Assembly (NCBI RefSeq): GCF_014207535.1
Contig: NZ_JACHGK010000011.1
Coordinates: forward strand, 98,842-162,841
Source of the DNA: Bacillus benzoevorans
GTDB lineage: Bacteria > Bacillota > Bacilli > Bacillales > Cytobacillaceae
Length of the DNA: 64,000 nucleotides
Direction: 5' to 3'
Part shown: positions 57,201 through 64,000 of the stretch, in pieces
Layout of the letters: every line of letters starts with the position of its first letter
Position numbering within the stretch: position 1 is the first letter of the stretch
Translations under genes and position numbers: made by a program
The notes under the pieces: model-generated
Database searches by the model: none
Told to the model about the DNA's origin: nothing
Seen by the model: only the letters and a program-made list of their open reading frames with translations

Positions 57201-57300
57201 AAATTCATACATTCATTTCGTTGAAACTATTGTACTTGTCCCAATTTCGGTTTAAAATAGATTTATACAAAAAATCATACATTCAAATCGCTGAAATTAA
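57200..57300 (+). promoter_or_regulatory. Recombinase promoter flanked by 20-base direct repeats
   Basis: ATACATTCATTTCGTTGAAA (57207-57226) and ATACATTCAAATCGCTGAAA (57277-57296) repeat 70 bases apart with 17 of 20 matches. Between them lies a promoter-like TTGTAC - 17 bases - TAAAAT. The repeats may be operators or the recombination site of the recombinase encoded just downstream. Confidence 0.5.
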
Positions 57301-57313
57301 AGGAGCAAACGAC

Positions 57314-57886
57314 ATGACAAATCAAATCAAAGATGTGCGACCGATCAGGGATAAGCAGCAGCTAGAGGATATGAAGTGGGCTTTGAAACGACATTGTGGC
57401 GAACGGGATTACATACTTTTCGTCCTGGGGTGCGAAACCGGACTCCGGGTTGGCGATCTTCTTAAACTGAAAACCAAGCAGATTATAGAATTGAAAACAA
57501 AAAGGGATAAGATTTTAAAAGCCAAAGAGGGCAAGACCCAAAAGATCCGGGATATTTACATTGGCACCTGTTTCGATGAGATATATCAATATGCAGACGG
57601 GTTAAAGAGTGAGTGGCTGTTCCCTTCGAGAAAAGGAGATAAGGCTATCAGCCCCACCCAGGCTTACCGGCAGCTAAATAAGGCAGCAGATATGGGCGGG
57701 GTAGAACATGTAGGAAACCATACCTTACGAAAGACATTCGGATATTGGTTCTACAAAGCGACAAAGGATGTCGCCATGTTGCAAGGGATATTAAATCACT
57801 CTCACCCGTCAATTACCCTCCGGTACATTGGGATCACGGAGGAAGAGACAAATAACGTGCTCAAGACATTTAGTGTGTTTGATTAA
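57314..57886 (+). CDS. Short tyrosine recombinase (no arm-binding domain)
   Basis: A 190-residue protein made of little more than the catalytic domain: Arg in CETGLRVGDLLKL, a Lys in the beta hairpin, HTLRKT, GILNHSHPSI and Tyr in LRYIGI. Full phage integrases are about twice as long. Such minimal enzymes act as resolvases or invertases on short sites. ATG 57314 has AAAGGAG upstream. It is followed by a GIY-YIG nuclease and a coiled-coil gene in the same direction. Confidence 0.8.
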   Translation: MTNQIKDVRPIRDKQQLEDMKWALKRHCGERDYILFVLGCETGLRVGDLLKLKTKQIIELKTKRDKILKAKEGKTQKIRDIYIGTCFDEIYQYADGLKSEWLFPSRKGDKAISPTQAYRQLNKAADMGGVEHVGNHTLRKTFGYWFYKATKDVAMLQGILNHSHPSITLRYIGITEEETNNVLKTFSVFD

Positions 57887-57901
57887 TTAGGAGGAGTTTT
57901 C

Positions 57902-58279
57902 TTGATAAAAATAGGACTACCTGATCCTTCTGCAACCATTTCTGTATCAAAAATTCATAAAGTGAAAGCCGTTCCTGGCTTTTATTTTATGAGGGATATA
58001 AACGGAACGATCATTTACATTGGAGAATCTCTAAATATAAATCAAAGGCTTAATAAGCACATATTAGGTAAGAGTAGTGTCACCAGGGAATTTCATCATG
58101 AATTTCATTCAGTCGATGTTTTTTACTGCGATAAAAAGGAACGAAGAATTTATGAAATCTTTGCTATTAATTTGTATGATCCAATTGGAAATGTTGATGA
58201 TAATGATTCTGCTGACAAAAAAGAGTTACAAAGTCGGAGAAATAAATGGATCGATGGTTTGAAATCAGCAAAACCATAA
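57902..58279 (+). CDS. GIY-YIG nuclease-domain protein
   Basis: A 125-residue protein with the GIY-YIG core: PGFYFMRDINGTIIYIGES, the Arg in NINQRLNKH and Glu in RRIYEIFAINLYDP. The start is TTG 57902 with AGGAGGAG upstream, 15 bases after the recombinase stop. It may nick or cut DNA as a stand-alone nuclease. No DNA-binding domain is attached. Confidence 0.78.
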   Translation: MIKIGLPDPSATISVSKIHKVKAVPGFYFMRDINGTIIYIGESLNINQRLNKHILGKSSVTREFHHEFHSVDVFYCDKKERRIYEIFAINLYDPIGNVDDNDSADKKELQSRRNKWIDGLKSAKP

Positions 58280-58287
58280 ATTAATAA

Positions 58288-58325
58288 CAAACGGGGTATC
58301 CGAAAAGATACTCCTTTTTGTTTAT
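58288..58325 (+). terminator. Terminator after the GIY-YIG gene
   Basis: GGGGTATC and GATACTCC pair around CGAAAA and are followed by TTTTTGTTT. Confidence 0.75.
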
Positions 58326-58427
58326 ACAAGCTATCGTGTACATGTTATAATATAGTTAACTTTAGTTAATGAGGTTAACCTACTGATATTGCTGGATATT
58401 AAAGTTTACCTAAAAGGAGATATTGAA

Positions 58428-59255
58428 ATGGCTGACAAAACATTCGGAGTAAAGGTTTCTGACGATTTATACGACAAAGTAAAGTTGATGATTGAGAACA
58501 GCGGAGATTCCGCAAAGGAATGGTTCGAGAAGGCTGTCGCTTTTTCCGAATTGCAATCCATCAAGCAAGGGGCAACGGATTACAGCCAAGACTTGAACGA
58601 ACTGGAAGTACATACGGCCCGGATTTATGAGTTAGTTTCTAATATGGTTCAACGATCCATTTATATCAAGGATCATGCGGTGAAGGAAATTGCCGACAAA
58701 CTGGAACAAAAGGAGTCCATCATCGGGGAATACCAGGAGAAGTCGAAAGCAGCCATCGAGGAATTGAAGCAATCCCAGGAATCCGTAAAGGTTCTGGAAG
58801 AAGAGAAAAAGGAAGCCATGAAGCAGTTAGAGGAAGCACGATCCACCTATGAAAACAATCAGCTTCTTATCAATGAGTACAGGTCAAAGAACGATACATT
58901 AACCGGTCTGGTGAACGAATACAAGGATTATGCGGATGAAAATAAGAAATTAAAAGAACAGTTTGCTCATGAACGGGAGCAGCTGCAGTCACAAGTCAAA
59001 GAGGTCATGCAGCAGAATAATGACCAAGGGGTAGAAATTAAGGCTCTGAAACAGGAAGTGCAATCGCTACTGGAACATCATGCGGTTGAGTTGGAACGGC
59101 TGAATGAGAAGAAGGATTATGAGAAGGATAAGGCTCTCCTGGAACTAGAACGGGAATATCAACAGAAATTATTAGCAGCCAACGATGACTATAACAGTCG
59201 GATCAGGGAAATGTATGACCAAATTAATGCACTCCGCAAAGAACAAGAAAATTAA
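58428..59255 (+). CDS. Long coiled-coil protein with RHH-like N-terminus (KfrA-like)
   Basis: A 275-residue protein. The N-terminal 50 residues (FGVKVSDDLYDKVKLMIENS) resemble a ribbon-helix-helix DNA-binding segment; the remaining 200 are a nearly continuous coiled coil rich in Glu, Gln and Lys. The layout is like KfrA-type plasmid proteins that bind DNA and polymerise. AAAAGGAG precedes ATG 58428, after a fresh promoter region. It may organise DNA for the neighbouring recombinase or stabilise a plasmid ancestor. Confidence 0.6.
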   Translation: MADKTFGVKVSDDLYDKVKLMIENSGDSAKEWFEKAVAFSELQSIKQGATDYSQDLNELEVHTARIYELVSNMVQRSIYIKDHAVKEIADKLEQKESIIGEYQEKSKAAIEELKQSQESVKVLEEEKKEAMKQLEEARSTYENNQLLINEYRSKNDTLTGLVNEYKDYADENKKLKEQFAHEREQLQSQVKEVMQQNNDQGVEIKALKQEVQSLLEHHAVELERLNEKKDYEKDKALLELEREYQQKLLAANDDYNSRIREMYDQINALRKEQEN

Positions 59256-59295
59256 TGACATTTTAAAATGGCTCTAACATAATTAATGATGTTGG

Positions 59296-59342
59296 GAGGT
59301 AAAAAAACAGTAGCACCCGACTTAAATAGTTGAGTGCTATCA
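59296..59342 (-). terminator. Terminator of the hsd operon
   Basis: TAGCAC and GTGCTA pair around a mostly self-complementary loop on the minus strand, followed by CTGTTTTTTT, 30 bases after the hsdR stop. Confidence 0.7.
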
Positions 59343-59371
59343 TCATTCAAATATGCAGAGAACCATATACT

Positions 59372-62300
59372 TTATGCCAAATTTCTCGGCCAATCCTTAT
59401 ACTGTTCTTTTGCTTGTTCAACAATCGCATTTGTGAGGAACTTCAACTGTTCACCTGTTATTTTTTCCTTCATTAAGACCATTTTAACGGCCAGGTTCAC
59501 CTTTGAAAGAACATCGGAACGGTGAGGATTAGTCCAGTCCACCTTGAACTGTTTCTTCATAGCTTCTAGTACCTTATGAACTAAGTTCGCAATAAAATCA
59601 TTGGTAAATGCTTTATTGCCCATATTTTCGATAATATGATAAAATGCAACCTCTTCCTCTGAAAGACCAAGTTCATCCTGAAATCTCAATTCACCTTGCA
59701 TCCCTTTTTTAACTTCAATCATCATCCGAATAAGGTCAGCAGCAGAAATCACTCTATCATGATACTCGCTTATCGCCTTTTCCAGTGCTTCTTTTAATGA
59801 CTTTTGCTTTGGATTGGATTTCTTTAATTTTAATTTAATCTCATCATCAAGTAATTCCTTTAGAAGTTTTAACCGTAGATCTACGTGCTTTTTCTCGACC
59901 AAATCAGCCATAAAGGCTTCATCAAGAATTGAAATATCCGGTCTCTCAATGCCGGCAACAGCGAACAAGTCAATTGCTTCTTTAGCCTCTATACTTTCGT
60001 TTACAAGGTTTGTAACCCGTTTTTCCAAATCCTTTTCTTTTTTTCGTGCTCCAATATTACCTTCAACAATTTTTCGTACCTGAGTAGCCAAGAGTTGATA
60101 AAGAGTAATTTCATAGGAAAAAGAACGTATTTCATCAATATGTCTAACTAATTGATGGGCTTTCTTTAGTTTGAGTTGAGCGGTCAAAAATGCTTCTTGT
60201 CGCCAACCTAGAAGCCCATTTACAAGCTCTGCAATATAATCTTCACGGTCAACCTTATCGAGGGTTTTCCAACCAGTTACATCTGCTTCATTCGGAATAA
60301 ATTCACGAACAGTACCGAGATGTTCATAGAAAACGGCAACGGCAGCTTCAATATCAAATGTTGGTGTTCCTCTGCCCCCGCCACTGGTATATTTCTTAGT
60401 TGCTTCTTTAAGGTTTTGAGCAATTCCAATAAAATCAACGATTACTCCACCTTCCTTACCTGGAAAAACTCGGTTTACCCTTGCGATTGCTTGCATGAGG
60501 GTATGGCCTTTCATCGGTTTATCAACATATAAGAATTTCATTGTTGGAATATCAGTTCCGGTCAACCACATATCCCGGACAATAACCATTTTGAGCGGAT
60601 GTTCTGGATCCTTTAAATTTTCCTTTATCGTCTCTTGTTCTTCTTTTGTCTTGATATGGGGGTAATCGCTACCAGGTTGAATGTCCTTTCTCCATCCTTC
60701 TGGATCCTTTCTTACATCACCAGTCATGATTACTTCAACTAACGGACAATTCGGCAACTTCCTCAATTCGTCATATAAAGCTACACAAATTTCACGGCTC
60801 ATACAAACAATCATTGCTTTATCTTGTGAGCTCGCTGCCTGTTCAAAATGATGTAAAATATCTTTCGCTAGTCTTTCAAGTCTTGGTTGAGTTCCAACAA
60901 CACGTTCTAGAGCAGCCCATTTTATTTGTGCTATTGACCGCTCATCGTTTGAGTGAGCTTCTGAAATAAGTTTATCGAAATCTTCATCCAGTTGTGCATT
61001 TGTATTACCGAGAGGAATTAAACGAGACTCATAATAGATAGGAACAGTTGCCTTATCTAGAACCGCTTGTTGCATATCATAAACATGAATATAGTTACCA
61101 AACACTTCAACCGTATTCCGGCCAATAAAATCTATTGGTGTCCCCGTAAATGCAATATGTGAAGCATTGGGTAGTGCTTCACGTAAATGGCCGGCATAGC
61201 CCCCTTCGTTGTATTGGGTTCGATGTGCTTCATCTGAAATTACAATAATATTTCTTCTTTCAGAAAGAACAGGATGTTTAATTTCTTTCTTTGAAACTTC
61301 TCCATCTGTTTCTTCATTTTTCAGCCGGAATTTTTCTATAGTTGAAAACACTATTTGTCCAGACTCGTTTCTCAATATTTCACGAAGTTGGTCTGAACTT
61401 TCTGCATGATGAATACTTCCGACTAAATTTTCACCTTTCTCGAAAGTATCAGATAGCTGTTCATCTAAATCAGCTCTATCCACCTGAACCACAACACTTG
61501 GGTTTTTCAGGTCTGAATGATGAATAACCATGCCGGCAAAGAACATCATCGAAATACTTTTCCCGGATCCTTGTGTATGCCAAATAACACCAATTTTTCG
61601 ATCTCCTTCCGGACGTGTGGCTCGCATCGTTTCCTGCACAGCAAATTTCACACCAAAAAATTGATGATATTTCGCCCCTATTTTATATCTCTGTTCACCG
61701 TCTTTCATGTAAACCAAGAAATATCGAATATACTCAAGCAGTCGGTCTTTCTGGAATAGACCTTCAATTAACGTTTTCATCGTATTGGCAACATTGTTGT
61801 CTACTGTCCGTCCGTCAATGGATTTCCATGCCGCAAAAAATTCTATTGGTGCACCTGGAATGCCGTGAAGGGTCTCTATGTTATCCGAAATAACGGAAAA
61901 GGCATTGTAGGTAAAAAGTTGAGGTATGTCATTGGTGTAGTTCGTAATTTGTATGTAGGCATCATCCACAGTTGCCTGTTGGTTATATGGGCTCTTTAAT
62001 TCAAAAACAACTAATGGAAAACCGTTTATATAAATAATAATATCTGGCCTTCTAGAAAAACGGCCATCTATTGAAAGTTGATTGACCACTAGGAAGTCAT
62101 TTTTATCAACATTATTCCAATCAACCAGGAAAACATGTTCAAATTGCTGTTCGGCTCCTTCTTCCCATGAAAAAGTGAAGCCTTTTGTCAACATCTCATG
62201 GAACCGCTCATTTCTTTGTTGATTCGTTACTCCATCAGGACTCATGAACAAATCAGCCAAAATAGGAATCTGTTCGGAAGGAAGCGAAGAATATTTCCTT

Positions 62301-62455
62301 CGCAAAAACCCCTCTAAACGGTCACGTAATATTACATCACGAACACTTTCCCGACCACTGAACAATTTTGTTGCATGAAGATAGTTATAACCAATACGTT
62401 TAAGTCGTTCTATAGTTGTTTCTTCAAAGTCCGATTCATATAAGCCACTATTCAA
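59372..62455 (-). CDS. hsdR: Type I restriction enzyme R subunit
   Basis: A 1027-residue motor-nuclease subunit. The N-terminal nuclease domain has FELKSPYN (PD-ExK type). The SF2 helicase shows Walker A WHTQGSGKSISM, DEAH in VISDEAHRTQ, AFTGTPI and later motifs (QAIARVNRVFPG). It translocates DNA and cuts away from the recognition site, in a complex with HsdS and HsdM. The start is TTG 62455 with AGGAGGTGC. The reading frame is full length. Confidence 0.92.
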   Translation of the reverse strand: MNSGLYESDFEETTIERLKRIGYNYLHATKLFSGRESVRDVILRDRLEGFLRRKYSSLPSEQIPILADLFMSPDGVTNQQRNERFHEMLTKGFTFSWEEGAEQQFEHVFLVDWNNVDKNDFLVVNQLSIDGRFSRRPDIIIYINGFPLVVFELKSPYNQQATVDDAYIQITNYTNDIPQLFTYNAFSVISDNIETLHGIPGAPIEFFAAWKSIDGRTVDNNVANTMKTLIEGLFQKDRLLEYIRYFLVYMKDGEQRYKIGAKYHQFFGVKFAVQETMRATRPEGDRKIGVIWHTQGSGKSISMMFFAGMVIHHSDLKNPSVVVQVDRADLDEQLSDTFEKGENLVGSIHHAESSDQLREILRNESGQIVFSTIEKFRLKNEETDGEVSKKEIKHPVLSERRNIIVISDEAHRTQYNEGGYAGHLREALPNASHIAFTGTPIDFIGRNTVEVFGNYIHVYDMQQAVLDKATVPIYYESRLIPLGNTNAQLDEDFDKLISEAHSNDERSIAQIKWAALERVVGTQPRLERLAKDILHHFEQAASSQDKAMIVCMSREICVALYDELRKLPNCPLVEVIMTGDVRKDPEGWRKDIQPGSDYPHIKTKEEQETIKENLKDPEHPLKMVIVRDMWLTGTDIPTMKFLYVDKPMKGHTLMQAIARVNRVFPGKEGGVIVDFIGIAQNLKEATKKYTSGGGRGTPTFDIEAAVAVFYEHLGTVREFIPNEADVTGWKTLDKVDREDYIAELVNGLLGWRQEAFLTAQLKLKKAHQLVRHIDEIRSFSYEITLYQLLATQVRKIVEGNIGARKKEKDLEKRVTNLVNESIEAKEAIDLFAVAGIERPDISILDEAFMADLVEKKHVDLRLKLLKELLDDEIKLKLKKSNPKQKSLKEALEKAISEYHDRVISAADLIRMMIEVKKGMQGELRFQDELGLSEEEVAFYHIIENMGNKAFTNDFIANLVHKVLEAMKKQFKVDWTNPHRSDVLSKVNLAVKMVLMKEKITGEQLKFLTNAIVEQAKEQYKDWPRNLA

Positions 62456-62488
62456 TTAAAGCACCTCCTATTTATGAATTGCTTCTTC

Positions 62489-63634
62489 TTATACTTCAAT
62501 TGATCCTGAAAGTAAAGCGGGTAGCAAGTAATTTAGAGTTTGTTTTAAAATGTAGTTTTCAAAAGTGTATTTACGTAATTGTAAAAACCATTTTTCTGTT
62601 ATATCCTCGAACCTTTTCATTTGTTCTTTACTAATATTAGGCATTTCATATTGAAGAAGAACACTATTTTGTACCCTTTGTCTGCCTGATGTTCCAACCA
62701 TGCTCTGTTTAGCAAATTCATGAAAATTTGGGTCCTTAATAAGACAATATAAAAATTGAGGACAACTATTGTCATTAGCTCTTAACACCAGGAATTCTGT
62801 AGAACCAAATGCGACTTTACCTTCATTGAGAAAATCAACAAAAGCAGCTTTACCATTTTCAAGACATGGTGTAATTCGTGCTAGTAAAACGTCATTTTTC
62901 ATGAATTTAGTTCCAGACTTGTATTCCTTCTCCACAATATTTTCATCTGAAATACTCATATGTCTAGTTGGTAAAGCCTTCATATCAACAAACTTTAATA
63001 AGGTTCCTTTTTTTACTGTTGTACTTGGATTTAAAATAACGTAGTCTCCAAGTTGTTTTGTTTTTTCGTTATCAATTAGATCAACAAACCAATGTCGAAA
63101 AAAAGTTTGTGCCATTTCTTCAAGAGTTTCGATTATTTTAATATTTAATTCGATTTTATTTTCTAGATTTGATAAAATACTTGCAATTTTCTGTTGCCGA
63201 GTTAATGAGGGTAGAAATAACGGATAATTCATAATCTCATCCTTATCCCCCCTTGGCATTTTTGCCCCTTTTGCCCCTGTCATTACATAATCAAAAAAAT
63301 TGTCAGTATATAAACAATAATAAAGGAATTTACTATCAACATGTACAATATCTTTATTACGTATAACTAAGATATCACTTGAACAACCACCTTCTTTATC
63401 AGCAAACCAGATTTTTTTATAATACGGCCGTATATTTGATATGAGGATATCATTACTACAATATTTTGAAACTGTTTTTGATGTTGGTAAAGAAGAAGCA
63501 TAAGATACACCACCCCTATCTGGATTCATGTTTTCAGTAGAGATATAGTTTGAATTATTTATTTCACTTATGCTTATTCTATCACCACTAAAATAGCTAA
63601 TATCTTTTAACAAAACCTCTTTCCATTCACTCAA
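62489..63634 (-). CDS. hsdS: Type I restriction enzyme S (specificity) subunit
   Basis: A 381-residue subunit with two target-recognition domains (about residues 1-165 and 190-360) separated by conserved helices (FLPSLTRQQKIASILSNLEN; LETLEEMAQTFFRHWF). It sets the split DNA recognition sequence of the enzyme. It overlaps the hsdM stop by 4 bases. No second hsdS copy or inverted repeats are visible here. Confidence 0.9.
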   Translation of the reverse strand: MSEWKEVLLKDISYFSGDRISISEINNSNYISTENMNPDRGGVSYASSLPTSKTVSKYCSNDILISNIRPYYKKIWFADKEGGCSSDILVIRNKDIVHVDSKFLYYCLYTDNFFDYVMTGAKGAKMPRGDKDEIMNYPLFLPSLTRQQKIASILSNLENKIELNIKIIETLEEMAQTFFRHWFVDLIDNEKTKQLGDYVILNPSTTVKKGTLLKFVDMKALPTRHMSISDENIVEKEYKSGTKFMKNDVLLARITPCLENGKAAFVDFLNEGKVAFGSTEFLVLRANDNSCPQFLYCLIKDPNFHEFAKQSMVGTSGRQRVQNSVLLQYEMPNISKEQMKRFEDITEKWFLQLRKYTFENYILKQTLNYLLPALLSGSIEV

Positions 63635-63910
63635 TATAATCCCTCCAAATCTTCCTTGATTCTTTCTTGGAGACGATTAGATTCTTCGAACTGCTCTAAT
63701 AGTTTTATTCGTAGTTCTTCAATTTTTTCCTCAAACTGAAATTCACCATATTCTACATCTCTAGCTCCAACATAAATACCAGGTGTTAACTTATAATCAT
63801 GTTTACTTACTTCTTCAAGAGTAGTAACCTTGCAAAAACCCTTTAGATCTTTGTAATTACCATCTCCTGTCTTATAAGCACGATACACTGCAGCAATCTC
63901 GTTTATGGTA
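63631..63910 (-). pseudogene. hsdM: Type I methyltransferase subunit, truncated by an IS element
   Basis: Only the last 92 codons of HsdM remain (INEIAAVYRAYKTGDGNYKD; KGFCKVTTLEEVSKHDYKLT; PGIYVGARDVEYGEFQFEEK). At 63910 the frame runs into the end of an IS3-family element. The catalytic domain and S-adenosylmethionine site lie beyond it, outside the window, if they still exist. Without HsdM the complex cannot methylate or assemble. Confidence 0.85.
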
Positions 63911-64000
63911 TGTCAACACTAAACTAGACAATTTTTTTATGGTCTTTGTTCCTATATTCGACTGGGCTTAAATAATCAAGGGTACTGTGAATTCTGATAT
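63911..64000. mobile_element. IS3-family insertion sequence, 3' end
   Basis: The element end starts at TGTCAACACTAAACTAGACA (63911-63930), a TG-starting terminal repeat, and the minus strand encodes a typical IS3 transposase C-terminus right up to it. The other end is outside the window. Confidence 0.8.
63924..64000 (-). CDS. IS3-family transposase, C-terminal fragment (runs off the window)
   Basis: The last 24 residues are visible, with the signature RIHSTLDYLSPVEYRN of IS3-group OrfB integrase-like transposases, ending at TAG 63926-63924 inside the terminal repeat. Most of the gene lies outside the window. Confidence 0.85.
   Translation of the reverse strand, partial: IRIHSTLDYLSPVEYRNKDHKKIV

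Noticed and set aside
62489..63634. Phase-variable hsdS shuffled by the nearby tyrosine recombinase
   Set aside because: There is only one hsdS copy and no inverted repeats around it, and the recombinase lies on the other side of hsdR.
1..64000. CRISPR arrays, rRNA or complete tRNA genes
   Set aside because: I saw no regularly spaced direct repeats of CRISPR type and no rRNA or intact tRNA sequence.

Overview
The window looks like the chromosome of a low-GC, spore-forming Bacillaceae (a Bacillus, Cytobacillus or Neobacillus-type genome). Three things suggest this: strong AGGAGG-type ribosome binding sites with frequent TTG and GTG starts; sporulation-linked genes (a spo0M homologue, a GerT/Hsp20-like protein); and the order ctpA - ldcB(yodJ) - deoD - yodL - yozD - yodN, which I recall from the Bacillus subtilis yod region. 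The species cannot be fixed from the sequence alone.

About 1-33,350 is most of a temperate siphophage prophage of the Listeria A118 / Bacillus type, running almost entirely on the minus strand and cut at the left edge of the window. Read in transcription order (right to left) it has: integrase; a cargo segment (OB-fold/Excalibur membrane protein split by an A9 run, DUF4429-SHOCT protein); ImmA-type protease; repressor; Cro-like protein and antirepressor around a four-operator switch; early regulators; an exonuclease plus recombination-protein pair; a divergent pair of ribbon-helix-helix genes around TGACGTCA palindromes; DnaD- and DnaC-like replication genes; RusA; a C5 methyltransferase; a stand-alone Spo0A DNA-binding domain; a late regulator; both terminase subunits; portal; minor head protein; an Acb2/Tad1-family anti-defence protein; scaffold; major capsid; connector and neck proteins; tail tube; and two tail-assembly proteins. 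Three free-standing HNH endonuclease genes interrupt the gene order. Two of them are self-contained cassettes with their own promoter, terminator and a shared three-way-junction leader RNA whose third loop can pair with the ribosome binding site.

About 33,500-49,150 is host chromosome: an amidohydrolase, a GNAT acetyltransferase preceded by a degenerate tRNA-like sequence overlapping a terminator, a GerT/Hsp20-like protein, a lipoprotein - response regulator - histidine kinase operon with a YtkA/FixH-like lipoprotein, then the yod-type block with a kinase-spo0M operon inserted.

About 49,395-53,850 is a compact minus-strand module: XRE regulator, primase/helicase, an iteron-rich AT segment that looks like an origin, a small terminase subunit and an ERCC4-type nuclease, with no capsid or tail genes. 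This is the gene set expected of a phage satellite (PICI-like), and it lies about 16 kb from a possible helper prophage. About 54,000-57,200 is accessory DNA with lipoproteins, small membrane peptides and gene remnants. At 57,200-59,300 there is a short tyrosine recombinase, a GIY-YIG nuclease and a long coiled-coil protein. The window ends in a type I restriction-modification operon (hsdM-hsdS-hsdR, minus strand) in which an IS3-family element has cut off most of hsdM.
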